NCBI GenBank assembly: GCA_938010655.1
Contig: CALLVA010000167.1
Coordinates: forward strand, 1-32,115
Origin: an uncultured Parvularculaceae bacterium
Lineage (GTDB): Bacteria > Pseudomonadota > Alphaproteobacteria > Caulobacterales > Parvularculaceae
Direction of reading: 5' to 3'
DNA: 32,115 bases
This document shows positions 16,199 to 24,493 of the stretch, one piece after another; the stretch's first letter is position 1, and the number at the start of each line of letters is the position of its first letter. The position numbers and the translations under genes were made by a program. The notes below the pieces were generated by a model. That model made no database searches, was not told the DNA's origin, and saw only the letters and a program-made list of their open reading frames with translations.

Positions 16199-17551
16199 TT
16201 AAACTTGGCCTTCAGTTAAAAGCCTTTGCGCCACTGCGTTTGGTAAAAAAACAATCATCTCCCCAGCCTGTTTCATCACACCAGCAATGTCCCCTGCTTC
16301 AGGTCCACTCCCAACAAACACATCGCCGCGCACTGCGCCTTTAATGGCGCCGCCTGTATCTTGCGCAATCATCAACTTATGGCTGAAGCTTTTCGCCTCT
16401 CCAGCAAGCCCTGCCCCCAATTCTTCAATCTTCAACAAGATCGGCGCTCCCATCGCGTGATATCGTCGATCCACCGCTAAGCTTCGCCCGGACACTAATT
16501 GCACCCCTTGCGCGCCAAGAGGACCAAGTTCTGGTCTTTTCAAATCATCAATAGATTGAAAAAAAACATAGGACGCATTGGAATATCGTACCTCGGCTGC
16601 CGCTTGTGCATCCGCCGTCTCAAGCCATTGCCGAATAGTCTGCATAGATATTTGTTCAAGCGGAATCTCGCCAGAGCGAACTAATGTTCGCCCAATGGGG
16701 GTATAACTGTGACCATTTTGAGCGGCATACCCAATACGACGAATTTCACCATTTACGTTTATTTTCCCAGACCCTTGAATTTGTAAAAAAAGCAAATCAT
16801 TCGGGTCCATCCAGAGCAATGGATCACTGACAGGCGTGGTAATAATCTCTTGATGATCCGCATAAGGAATTAAGGTCTTCCCGTCTATGCGACCAGCTAT
16901 TTTCTTCCCCTTCAGATCATCCCTAAAAGCCCCCAGATCAACACTGATTAAGTCTTCTGGTTTTGTTAAAGCTGGTACTGAGAATTTTTCAGAAAATTCG
17001 GGTGATCCCTCATAGATTGGTTCATAATAGCCTGTGAATAAGCCTGTTTCAGTATAGCTTGGTGCTGCGCCCTCTTCTTCTTGAGGTTGATAAATTCGAA
17101 TGGGTGTAAAATGCGTTTCAAAAAACTCTTGGGCTGCACTGGCATTTGTGGAAAGTCCCTCTGTGGTGAGAGCAACATTGCAGGCTGGCTGCCAATCCTC
17201 AACTTTACCACTCAAAGAAAAACCATCTATTTTTTCAAGAGGGTTTGCCGCCTCCCCGTTGCTTTTGCGCATCAAAGCTTCACAGGAGAGTTGGAAGGGT
17301 AAAATTGCCTCATGGGGGGCGGCTGTTGGCCAAGAGGAAATAGTTTTAAAATCTAATTTTGAAACTTTTATAGGCGATAAGTTAACCTGAGGCGGTGTTT
17401 CTGGTGGTTGTAAGCCTTCTTCAGTGCTCACTATGCTGATTATATGATAGGTAGCGAGCGCCACAAAGGCCGCGCCCAGCCCAAGAGCTAGTGGTTTCCA
17501 AAATGTCTCAGGCTTTGCCGACGTGGTTTCTTCATCAATAACAACATCCAT
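16199..17551 (-). CDS. mltA: Membrane-bound lytic murein transglycosylase A
   Basis: A 450-residue MltA, which cleaves the MurNAc-GlcNAc bond of peptidoglycan with formation of 1,6-anhydromuramic ends, acting in the periplasm. The MltA barrel region includes TGLFTGYYEPIYEGS and LLFLQIQGSGKINV, and the C-terminal 3D domain has the acidic active-site motif IAQDTGGAIKGAVRGDVFVGSG. The enzyme is anchored by a predicted transmembrane helix at residues 20-41 after a short acidic cytoplasmic tail, rather than by a lipobox as in E. coli. The start at 17551 is supported by AGGGGCGGG just upstream and by its position 22 bases after the Tim44-like stop; the frame is open to 17602. Its products could be recycled by the AmpG-like permease at 215-1900. 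Confidence 0.93.
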   Translation of the reverse strand: MDVVIDEETTSAKPETFWKPLALGLGAAFVALATYHIISIVSTEEGLQPPETPPQVNLSPIKVSKLDFKTISSWPTAAPHEAILPFQLSCEALMRKSNGEAANPLEKIDGFSLSGKVEDWQPACNVALTTEGLSTNASAAQEFFETHFTPIRIYQPQEEEGAAPSYTETGLFTGYYEPIYEGSPEFSEKFSVPALTKPEDLISVDLGAFRDDLKGKKIAGRIDGKTLIPYADHQEIITTPVSDPLLWMDPNDLLFLQIQGSGKINVNGEIRRIGYAAQNGHSYTPIGRTLVRSGEIPLEQISMQTIRQWLETADAQAAAEVRYSNASYVFFQSIDDLKRPELGPLGAQGVQLVSGRSLAVDRRYHAMGAPILLKIEELGAGLAGEAKSFSHKLMIAQDTGGAIKGAVRGDVFVGSGPEAGDIAGVMKQAGEMIVFLPNAVAQRLLTEGQV

Positions 17552-17573
17552 AGCACCCGCCCCTATAAATGGT

Positions 17574-18221
17574 TCACTCAGAAGCGCTGCCACCTGTGGC
17601 AACTAATAACCAGTTTGGATCACGATTTTTAAGAGACTTGGAAAATGTCCATCGGTCTCGCACAAGGTCAATCCGGTTTGGATCTCCCTCAACCACGTTT
17701 TCGTCTTTGTCGCGCACCACACGGGTTTGGTCTGACTCAAATTCCACCGTTATTCTGGCTCTGGTATCATTAATGTCTGATGTGATGATTTCAGCTTTGC
17801 TAATCCCCACAAATTGCAAATCAGACGTCTGGCCAAGGGCATCTCTGGCGGCGACAGCGGATTCAAACGCACGATAAACCGAAGGCTCCACATAAGGTTT
17901 GACGTCTCGCAGCTTGCCGCTTGCAAAAGCGTTTACAATCATTTCATAGGCTGCTTTTGCACCGTCAATAAATTGGGGGCCGTCAAAATCTGGCCAAACC
18001 TTGATAATGTCTTGTGCCCACGCTGGTTGCGGCACAACTGGCTTAGCTGCCTCTTTCATCAATTCTTCTTGTGCATCAGCTTCAGAGTCATTTTTTGGAG
18101 GGGTCATCGGCGTGCGATCACGCTCTTCAGGCTCATGTCCATCTCGGCGGCCCAAAGTCGCATAGAGTTGATAACAGACAAGCACTGCCATAATGGCTAC
18201 AAAAATCAAACTTACATCCAT
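17574..18221 (-). CDS. Tim44-like domain inner-membrane protein
   Basis: About 215 residues. Residues 3-20 are a single N-terminal membrane helix (LIFVAIMAVLVCYQLYATLG), followed by a charged proline-rich linker with RDRTPMTPP. The C-terminal Tim44/NTF2-like domain (about residues 70-215) has FIDGAKAAYEMIVNAFASGKLRDVKPYV and ends LKNRDPNWLLVATGG, which is the family's signature close. Tim44 is the mitochondrial import motor adaptor; alphaproteobacterial homologues (TimA) are membrane proteins of less certain role, possibly linked to membrane-protein biogenesis. The start at 18221 is chosen because the helix begins there and GAAAGAGA lies upstream. It is the first gene of the operon with mltA and smr, divergent from fxsA. 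Confidence 0.9.
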   Translation of the reverse strand: MDVSLIFVAIMAVLVCYQLYATLGRRDGHEPEERDRTPMTPPKNDSEADAQEELMKEAAKPVVPQPAWAQDIIKVWPDFDGPQFIDGAKAAYEMIVNAFASGKLRDVKPYVEPSVYRAFESAVAARDALGQTSDLQFVGISKAEIITSDINDTRARITVEFESDQTRVVRDKDENVVEGDPNRIDLVRDRWTFSKSLKNRDPNWLLVATGGSASE

Positions 18222-18373
18222 GTCGCAGTCTCTTTCAAACGCTCTATCGGTCGTATGGTCTTCTGTCTTACCTCTTGGGGGGGTGCAATTTAAATCTGCC
18301 TCTCCCAAAATCATATTCCATGCTTATATAGGACGTGTTGTGAAAAAATACCCTTAATGAGAGCGTTTTCCGA

Positions 18374-18784
18374 ATGGCCTATTTCCTATTACTGCTCATC
18401 GCCCTGCCCTTTGCCGAAATTTATGTCTTGCTAAAGGCTGGTGGGGCTTTTGGATTGTTGCCCGTTATGCTCGCGACAGTGTTCACAGCTATTCTCGGTG
18501 GTTTTATTATCAAAATTCAAGGGATGAACGCAGTATCCCAATTGCGGCATGATATGCAGGATGCGCGGGTGCCGGTAGAACCTGTGGCAGATGGCGTATT
18601 TCTGCTGATTTGCGCCCCGCTCCTGATGACCCCCGGTTTTATTACTGATTTTATTGGCTTCTCCCTTCTCGTTCCCCCAATCAGGCATTTCTTTGCGAAA
18701 AGATTTCTGAGATGGCTCAAAGGCAAAGTGGCCACTGGCGAAGCACGGATGACCATCATCAGGCCCAATGATCCCCCAAGATGA
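18374..18784 (+). CDS. fxsA: FxsA family membrane protein
   Basis: A 136-residue inner-membrane protein. The opening LLIALPFAEIYVLLKAGGAFGLLPVMLATVFTAILGGF gives two membrane helices with the family's conserved E-I-Y turn. The segment DGVFLLICAPLLMTPGFITDFIGFSLLVPPIR is the highly conserved central FxsA motif. FxsA was named in E. coli for suppression of F-plasmid exclusion of phage T7; its cellular role is unclear. No strong ribosome binding site is seen before 18374. It is divergent from the Tim44-like gene and upstream of secB by 99 bases, an order shared with other alphaproteobacteria. Confidence 0.92.
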   Translation: MAYFLLLLIALPFAEIYVLLKAGGAFGLLPVMLATVFTAILGGFIIKIQGMNAVSQLRHDMQDARVPVEPVADGVFLLICAPLLMTPGFITDFIGFSLLVPPIRHFFAKRFLRWLKGKVATGEARMTIIRPNDPPR

Positions 18785-18883
18785 TCCGTTGAGCCGCCTG
18801 GACGCTTCGCCCACTTGTTCATTGCGTGGCCCTATGCTAGCAGCGACCCCTTGTTTTTTTGATCAATAAAGGAAGGACTTTTC

Positions 18884-19390
18884 ATGTCTGAAACCACGCC
18901 GCAACCAGATGCAGAAGCGAGTGCGCCAGAAGTTCGCATGGTCACCCAATATGTGAAGGATCTCTCCTTTGAAAACCCAAATGCACCTGAGCAAGTTCGG
19001 CCAGACCCCTCACCTGCAATTGATATTAGCGTAGATGTTGGCGCGCGGCCTGTTGGACAGGATCACTATGAAGTTGAATTGGCATGTAGTGCCCATGCGA
19101 CACGCGGCGATGACAAGGTCTTTGTTGTTGAAGTGAATTATGCTGGCATATTCCTGATCAAAGGGATCCCACAAGAGCATTTTGAGCCTATTCTGTTTGT
19201 AGAGTGCCCTCGCCTCTTATTCCCGTTTTTGCGTCGAATTGTGGCCGATAATGTACGTGATGGTGGCTTTATGCCGTTAATGCTTGAGCCGCTCGATTTT
19301 GCCTCAATGTATCAACAGCAAAAAGCGCAACAAACCCAAGCCGCCCAACAAGGCAATGACGGCACACCGCCTGCGGAAACCACGGCTTAA
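18884..19390 (+). CDS. secB: Protein-export chaperone SecB
   Basis: A 168-residue SecB, the tetrameric cytosolic chaperone that keeps preproteins unfolded and hands them to SecA. The core is clear: QYVKDLSFENPNAPE near residue 22, the SecA-binding acidic patch in HYEVELACSAHATRGDDKVFVVEVNYAGIF, and ECPRLLFPFLRRIVADNVRDGGFMPLMLEPLDFASMY. The C-terminal tail is glutamine/alanine-rich (QQQKAQQTQAAQQ) and lacks the zinc-binding Cys residues seen in some SecBs. A strong AAGGAAGG precedes the start. Its stop overlaps the stop of convergent dnaQ by 4 bases (19387-19390). Confidence 0.96.
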   Translation: MSETTPQPDAEASAPEVRMVTQYVKDLSFENPNAPEQVRPDPSPAIDISVDVGARPVGQDHYEVELACSAHATRGDDKVFVVEVNYAGIFLIKGIPQEHFEPILFVECPRLLFPFLRRIVADNVRDGGFMPLMLEPLDFASMYQQQKAQQTQAAQQGNDGTPPAETTA

Positions 19391-20085
19391 TTTTTATATT
19401 TCGCCCAAAGGGGTGTGTCCATTTCGGCGATAAACGCCTCATGGGCCGCCCGCTCCTGGTCTGGCATCTGGAGGATGAGTGGGTTTGATCGGCGTAGCGT
19501 TTCTCGCGCGGCGCCTGTCACACCATCACTGCCACTGGACATGGCAAGATCAAAGCCCCCCTGCAGGCCGCCTGTCAGCTCAATATACACCTCTGCGAGC
19601 AATCTGGAATCAAGTAGTGCTCCATGGCCATGTTTTTCTCTCTCGGTCGTATTGATACCGAAACGAGAGCATAAAGCATCCAAAGAGGCAGGCGCACCCG
19701 GAAATTTTTTGCGGGCAATGACCAGAGTATCGGTCACCTCATTTTCCAATTTCGGCAACCCGGCTTTTTCCAGCTCGAATTGCATAAAGCGCATATCGAA
19801 CTGTGCATTATGGGCGATAAGCTCCGCCCCTTCCACAAATTCGCGGAAAGCTTCTCCAATGGAAGGATCACTAAAAAGCGGCTTATCTTTTAGAAATTCT
19901 TCGGAAATACCATGCACCTTGAAAGCGCCTTCAGGCATATCCCGCTCTGGGTTCACGTAAACATGAAAAGTTCGACCTGTGATCGCCCCTCGCACAAGCT
20001 CCAAAGCGCCGATTTCAACAACCCGGTGCCCCTCTTCAGGCTTGAAGCCTGTGGTCTCAGTATCAAATACAATTTGCCGTTCCAT
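19387..20085 (-). CDS. dnaQ: DNA polymerase III epsilon subunit (proofreading exonuclease)
   Basis: A 232-residue DEDDh 3'-5' exonuclease. Exo I is FDTETTG (Asp and Glu), Exo II is LIAHNAQFDMRFMQFE, and Exo III is HGALLDSRLLAEVY with the catalytic His. After about residue 175 a linker and a C-terminal QERAAHEAFIAEMDTPLWAKY tail follow, which in homologues binds the polymerase alpha subunit. It provides proofreading for the replicase. It is the last gene of the minus-strand run PPSR-maf-aroE-coaE-dnaQ, 9 bases after coaE. Confidence 0.96.
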   Translation of the reverse strand: MERQIVFDTETTGFKPEEGHRVVEIGALELVRGAITGRTFHVYVNPERDMPEGAFKVHGISEEFLKDKPLFSDPSIGEAFREFVEGAELIAHNAQFDMRFMQFELEKAGLPKLENEVTDTLVIARKKFPGAPASLDALCSRFGINTTEREKHGHGALLDSRLLAEVYIELTGGLQGGFDLAMSSGSDGVTGAARETLRRSNPLILQMPDQERAAHEAFIAEMDTPLWAKYKN

Positions 20086-20094
20086 GAAGATGTA

Positions 20095-20712
20095 TTATCC
20101 TGATTTGATACTAGATGTAGTCAATTCTTGTAAAATTTTCTCCACATCTTGTGTTGCATGCACCAGGCCTTTGTCAGTCCAAATGACGTAATCAGCTCTT
20201 TTAAGCCGCGCTTCTTCTGGAAGTTGCCTTTTCAGAATGGCTTGATATTTTTCCTCAGTCATACCTGGCCGGGCGAGCACGCGCTCGCGCCTAATATCTT
20301 CTGCCGCGGTAACGACAATGACTTTATCAAACACCTCAGCCGTCGTTTCCTTTTCACCTTCGAAGAGGAGGGGGATATCCAGCAAAATAAGGGGTATGGC
20401 CTGCGCTTCCGCCAGAGCCAGAAACCCTAAACGATCCCCAAAAACAAGGGGATGTACGATTCCTTCAACCAGTTCAAAGTCTTTCGGGGTGGAAAGAAGA
20501 TGCGCCGAGAGTTTAGCGCGATCAATCCCGCCATGCATATCAGCAATCTTCGGGAAGGCCTTTAGCAGAGGCCCTGTGGCGGCACCCCCCGGCGCATATA
20601 GCCGATGCACCGCCTTATCAGCATCCCAAACCCGCACACCGCGTTCTGCAAATAAGCTAGCCGTTGTGGATTTGCCCATACCAATTGAGCCAGTCAGCGC
20701 TAGTTTTATCAT
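20095..20712 (-). CDS. coaE: Dephospho-CoA kinase
   Basis: A 205-residue P-loop kinase that phosphorylates the 3' hydroxyl of dephospho-CoA, the last step of CoA synthesis. Walker A is LTGSIGMGKSTTA (residues about 6-18). DADKAVHRLYAPGGAA carries the conserved Asp, and HPLVF and LILLDIPLLFEG are typical of the family. LARPGMTEEKYQAILKRQLPEEARLKRADYVIWTD is the C-terminal lid region. Its ATG (20710-20712) overlaps the original aroE stop codon (20709-20711), which shows that the 3' part of aroE was once translated right up to coaE. Confidence 0.95.
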   Translation of the reverse strand: MIKLALTGSIGMGKSTTASLFAERGVRVWDADKAVHRLYAPGGAATGPLLKAFPKIADMHGGIDRAKLSAHLLSTPKDFELVEGIVHPLVFGDRLGFLALAEAQAIPLILLDIPLLFEGEKETTAEVFDKVIVVTAAEDIRRERVLARPGMTEEKYQAILKRQLPEEARLKRADYVIWTDKGLVHATQDVEKILQELTTSSIKSG

Positions 20713-21545
20713 GAAGCGGCCAAGACCGATAAAATATGGTTTTCAAGGTCCTGATCGACGATTGGCGTTTGGCCATACCATTTAGAGAACGCGGGCACAG
20801 CTTGGTTTAAGAGCATTGGCAGTCACCCAATATTTGTCAGGCCATAGTTATCAGCTTGGACGAGGAGGGGGGTTTTTAGGGGAGTGTAAATGATATCAGC
20901 TACAAGTGTGCTCGCCTTCGCTTTTGCTAAAGATATGGGTAATTCACCCTGACCTTTCATACCTAAGGATGTTGTGTTTATGATGCAATCAACATCCGCC
21001 ACCGCATCAGAAATATTATTCCAGTCAATAACTTGCGTATTTAGATGTGGTAGGGCCTTTGCTAGGGTTTCGGCTTTTTCTTGGGTTCTATTTGCAAGAA
21101 CAACGTCAGTCACTTCTCTAATCGCTAATGCTTCACACACAGCAGGAGCTGCGCCGCCCGCCCCAAGCACCAATGCTGACCTTGGCGGGGTAGGGCCCAT
21201 GATTAGATCTAAACAGGCCACAAAACCTGCCACATCCGTATTTTCTGCCTCAATACCCCGATCTGTAAATGTAAGAGTGTTTGAGACCCCCAGCCGATGG
21301 ACAAGATCGCTCTTATGGTCAGTGACGCTTGCCGCATGCGCCTTATGGGGCAGGGTCACATTGCACCCCGAAAAGCCCTTATCTCGAAAATTCTTAATCG
21401 CCGCCCCAAAGGACACAGGATCAGGCTCAACGGGTAATTTTTCATAGGTCCCATCAATCTTCAGCTTTTCAAGCCAAAACCCATGAATATGAGGCGACAA
21501 GGAATGGCTGATGGGCCAGCCAATAATCCCAGATTTGATGGTCAT
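20709..21545 (-). pseudogene. aroE: Shikimate dehydrogenase aroE with an in-frame TGA
   Basis: The frame from ATG 21545 encodes 240 residues and stops at TGA 20823-20825, but the same frame continues without another stop for 37 codons to TGA 20709-20711. The continuation (LPMLLNQAVPAFSKWYGQ, then TPIVDQDLENHILSVLAAS) is a normal AroE C-terminus, so the TGA replaces one codon, expected to be the conserved Gly of the family's DGLGML segment. Upstream, SHSLSPHIH, NVTLPHKAHA with the catalytic Lys, NTDVAGF with the catalytic Asp, and the NADP loop LGAGGAAPAV are intact. Without readthrough the protein loses the helix with the shikimate-contacting Gln (MLLNQA). A point mutation, a sequencing error, or readthrough (TGAC is a leaky context) are the options. 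The gene lies 3 bases after the maf stop, and its original end overlaps coaE. Confidence 0.85.
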
Positions 21546-21548
21546 AGT

Positions 21549-22151
21549 TTAAAATTCCAATTCTAGGCGAGGGCGCAAAAACGCTATTAAGGGGAGCAAA
21601 GGAAGACCCAAAATAGAGAAATAATCCCCTTCAATTTCTTCAAACAAACGCGCTCCATGACTTTCTAACATATAAGCGCCAACCGTGGCTAAAACCTCTT
21701 CTCCAGCACTAGAAAGATAAGCGTCTATCTCTTCATCCGATAATTTTCGCATTCTAAGAGCTGGGGCGCAAGAATAGGCAAAGACCGGGTTTCCGTTTTC
21801 ATAGACCACCAGTGCCGTGTGAAGCAGATGAGTCTTGCCCGAAAAAAGCGCTAAACGTTCTTTTGCAGCGGCCATCGACGTTGGCTTATCAAAGCCCTTG
21901 CCTGCTAGCCCCATAATCTGGTCTGCCCCAATCACGAAGCCTGGGGTTTTTGCGCTCACTACTTTTGCTTTTTCATGAGCCAAGAGGAGGGCGGTTTCAT
22001 CCAAGCTTTTGCCTTGCGCAGAAGCTTTTAGTTTCAATTCGTCTTCATCCACATGGCTAATAATTGTTTCAAACGAAAAACCAGCACCTGAAAGAACCGC
22101 TGCTCGGCCTTTGCTGCCTGACGCAAGAATAAGGTCTTTTGCGGGTTTCAT
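21549..22151 (-). CDS. maf: Maf-like nucleotide pyrophosphatase (YceF-type)
   Basis: A 200-residue Maf/Ham1-fold pyrophosphatase. Substrate-binding DLILASGSKGRAAVL opens the protein, DEDELK follows, and FVIGADQIMGLAGKGFDKP contains the catalytic Asp in GADQ. Gln after the Asp is typical of the YceF branch, which hydrolyses 7-methyl-GTP, whereas YhdE-type enzymes have GADT. GAYMLESHGARLFEEIEGDYFSILGLPLLPLI is the conserved C-terminal region. Its start overlaps the PPSR stop by 4 bases (22148-22151), and aroE follows after 3 bases. The substrate assignment is a family inference. Confidence 0.92.
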   Translation of the reverse strand: MKPAKDLILASGSKGRAAVLSGAGFSFETIISHVDEDELKLKASAQGKSLDETALLLAHEKAKVVSAKTPGFVIGADQIMGLAGKGFDKPTSMAAAKERLALFSGKTHLLHTALVVYENGNPVFAYSCAPALRMRKLSDEEIDAYLSSAGEEVLATVGAYMLESHGARLFEEIEGDYFSILGLPLLPLIAFLRPRLELEF

Positions 22152-23005
22152 GTATCATATCCACTTCGGCGCGCAGACAGCCGAGAGATGATATTCGCCG
22201 CTGTTTCTTCAACCGAGCGCCGGGTCACATCAATGGTGGGCCAGCCATTTTTGGCAAAATAGCGTTTTGCTTTGATAATTTCTTGGCGGATTAGATCACT
22301 ATCAGCGTAGTCTGTATCATTTTCCGCATTGATGTTTTGAAGCCGGGACGACCTTATTTGGGCTAACCGATCAGGGCTTGCTGTTAAGCCGATTACCAGC
22401 GGGTGCTTGAGTTTTGTGAGTTCTTGGGGAAACTCATTGGTTGGGACCAAGGGAACATTGGCGGCCTTTATGCCTCGGTTCGCAAGATACATACATGTGG
22501 GTGTTTTTGATGTTCGGCTCACCCCCACAAGAACAACATCGGCTGTCTCCAAATCCCACAATAATTGGCCATCATCATGGGCAAGAGTATAATCAAGCGC
22601 AGCGATGCGCTGAAAATAATCTTCATCCAATGTGTGTTGGGCCCCAGACTGCATGGTTTGTTCAACCCCTAGATAATCTGTAAACGCATTAAGCATTGGA
22701 TCCAGGACGGAAATCGCTGGCACTTGAAGCTCGGCACATTTCACTTCCAAATGCCGCCGCAAAACCGGATCAACAATCGTGTACATGACAAGACCGGGAG
22801 AACCTTCAATCCGGGCCAGAACTTCATTGAGCTGTTTTTGAGACCGAATAAGCGACGCCACATGCTCCAATGGTTTGGCAACCTTGAACCGAGCAGACGT
22901 TGCTTTCAGCATCGTGCTTAAAGTTTCGCCGGTGGAATCTGATACTAAATGCACATGGAAATATGTGTTCGCTTCTCGCGATAGGCTTGGGGCTTTAAAA
23001 TCCAT
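22148..23005 (-). CDS. Pyruvate,phosphate dikinase / PEP synthase regulatory protein (DUF299)
   Basis: A 285-residue bifunctional kinase/pyrophosphorylase that switches PPDK or PEP synthase off and on by ADP-dependent phosphorylation and phosphate-dependent dephosphorylation of a Thr. FHVHLVSDSTGETLSTMLKA is the N-terminal signature. The nucleotide-binding loop is VLVGVSRTSKTPTCMYLANRGIKAANVPLVP. SRSVEETA-type residues (RRSVEETAANII) close the domain. It is the homologue of Rickettsia RP001, the gene that borders oriC in several alphaproteobacteria. AGAAGGGGG precedes the start. It heads the minus-strand operon, and hemE diverges from it across the putative origin. Confidence 0.93.
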   Translation of the reverse strand: MDFKAPSLSREANTYFHVHLVSDSTGETLSTMLKATSARFKVAKPLEHVASLIRSQKQLNEVLARIEGSPGLVMYTIVDPVLRRHLEVKCAELQVPAISVLDPMLNAFTDYLGVEQTMQSGAQHTLDEDYFQRIAALDYTLAHDDGQLLWDLETADVVLVGVSRTSKTPTCMYLANRGIKAANVPLVPTNEFPQELTKLKHPLVIGLTASPDRLAQIRSSRLQNINAENDTDYADSDLIRQEIIKAKRYFAKNGWPTIDVTRRSVEETAANIISRLSARRSGYDT

Positions 23006-23458
23006 TTTTCCCCCTTCTATTTGTGTAAAACGCGGTCGAAGCCGGTGTAGAACTTGGAACTAAGCTCATTCCTATCTCGTTTTTTCAAAATTGTCTTGCT
23101 CAGAAAATAACTCGAGAGAACTTATTCGGACTTTTCCTTCATTTTGGACCCATCTTTTCCGCCCTACTTTTTGGGGGTAAAGTCATCCCGGAACGCTCGT
23201 GGAAATGTGAACAAAACCTTAAATTATTTTATTTGAGTTTCGGAACTACCTCAGTATGTCCACGGCGCTACTTTCAGCCATACATTATTTTGAATTTCTC
23301 AATCGTTGGGGAAAACCCAATAGCAACTTTTCGCAACTCATTTTTTAAGACATTTGACCTGTTTTCCACAGGCTTATTACTCTTATTAGTTTTTCTTTTC
23401 GAGAAAGAGTGTGGTAGGGCCATCTCATCATCTTGAACTTCATCCCAAGACCTTCCTT
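23006..23458. other. Putative chromosomal replication origin (oriC)
   Basis: This 453-base gene-free gap between the divergent PPSR (RP001 homologue) and hemE genes is where Caulobacter and Rickettsia oriC lie. It contains DnaA-box-like 9-mers: TTTTCCACA at 23362-23370 (one mismatch from TTATCCACA), the complement of TTTTACACA at 23022-23030, and the complement of TTGTTCACA at 23206-23214. An AT-rich stretch at about 23211-23240 could be an unwinding element. A short hairpin TTGGG/CCCAA (23306-23320) is also present. No perfect DnaA box was seen, and no perfect TTAA-N7-TTAA CtrA site. The regions beside each start codon must also hold the promoters of hemE and the PPSR operon. The origin call rests mainly on gene order. 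Confidence 0.6.
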
Positions 23459-24493
23459 ATGACCAAAGACAGCTTATTCCTTAAAACACTTAAAGGCGAG
23501 CAATCCCTTTCAACACCTACATGGTTTATGCGCCAAGCAGGGCGGTATTTGCCGGAATATCGGGCCATACGGGCAGAGGCAGGCTCTTTTACCGATCTTT
23601 GTTATAATCCCGGCTTTGCGACAGAAGTGACATTACAACCAATCCGCCGGTATGACATGGATGCCGCCATTCTGTTTGCGGATATTTTGCTCATTCCTGA
23701 AGCCATGGGGATGGATTTAAGTTTTGTTGCCGGCGAGGGGCCGCGATTAAAGCCTGTTGTATCGGCTGAAAATGTGACAGAATTGACCGTCGAGCGCGTG
23801 AGAAATCATTTAAGCCCTGTTTTCGAAACATTATCGCGCTTATCGGCAGAATTAGACCCATCAAAGGCACTTATTGGGTTTGCAGGTGCGCCTTGGACAG
23901 TGGCGACCTATATGTTAGCGGGCCAAGGCACGAAAGACCCAAGCGCCAATCGTCAATTTATATATAATCATCCTAAGGCATTTGCAGAATTGATTGAAAA
24001 ACTAGTGGATGCCACCACAGATTATCTTCTTGCCCAAGTTGAAGCTGGGGCGGAGGCTATTCAACTTTTTGATAGTTGGTCAGCCGGATTGCCGCAGAAA
24101 TTGTTTGAGCAAGCCTGTCTTGAACCGACAGCGGAAATTGCGCGGCGCTTGAAAAAAGATCATCCTGATATTCCGATCATCGCTTTTCCCAAAGGCGCAG
24201 GACCGCTTTATACGTTATACACAAAAGTAGATGCGTTTGATGGTCTATCAATAGACACAGGTCTTCCTTGGGCGTGGGCGCTGGAAAATATTTCTCCTTA
24301 TAAAACCGTGCAAGGGGGCCTTGATCCATTATTAGTGGTGAAAGGCGGAGAAGAAATGGCCGAGGCCGCACGAATGTTGCGCGATACTTTCAAAGATGTG
24401 CCGTATATATTTAATCTTGGCCATGGCTTTGTGCCCCATACACCGCCAGAACATGTGGCTGATCTTATGACGATCATCCGGGAGAAAGAATAA
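23459..24493 (+). CDS. hemE: Uroporphyrinogen decarboxylase
   Basis: A 344-residue HemE that decarboxylates uroporphyrinogen III to coproporphyrinogen III in heme synthesis. The N-terminal signature PTWFMRQAGRYLPEYRAIR has the conserved Arg pair, and FADILLIPEAMG has the catalytic Asp. FAGAPWTVATYMLAGQGTKD and FDSWSAGLP are family motifs. The C-terminal FNLGHGFVPHTPPEHV is also typical. ATG 23459 is preferred over an upstream GTG at 23411 because the fold starts there and length is then normal; only a weak ribosome binding site is visible. Its stop overlaps the hemJ start by one base (TAATG at 24491-24495). Confidence 0.96.
   Translation: MTKDSLFLKTLKGEQSLSTPTWFMRQAGRYLPEYRAIRAEAGSFTDLCYNPGFATEVTLQPIRRYDMDAAILFADILLIPEAMGMDLSFVAGEGPRLKPVVSAENVTELTVERVRNHLSPVFETLSRLSAELDPSKALIGFAGAPWTVATYMLAGQGTKDPSANRQFIYNHPKAFAELIEKLVDATTDYLLAQVEAGAEAIQLFDSWSAGLPQKLFEQACLEPTAEIARRLKKDHPDIPIIAFPKGAGPLYTLYTKVDAFDGLSIDTGLPWAWALENISPYKTVQGGLDPLLVVKGGEEMAEAARMLRDTFKDVPYIFNLGHGFVPHTPPEHVADLMTIIREKE

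Noticed and set aside
20790-20825. Selenocysteine insertion at the aroE TGA
   Set aside because: No evident SECIS-like hairpin follows the TGA, AroE enzymes are not selenoproteins, and the expected residue is glycine.
23233-23436. A 67-codon frame inside the putative origin
   Set aside because: No good ribosome binding site and no recognisable protein; the region is better explained as non-coding origin and promoter DNA.
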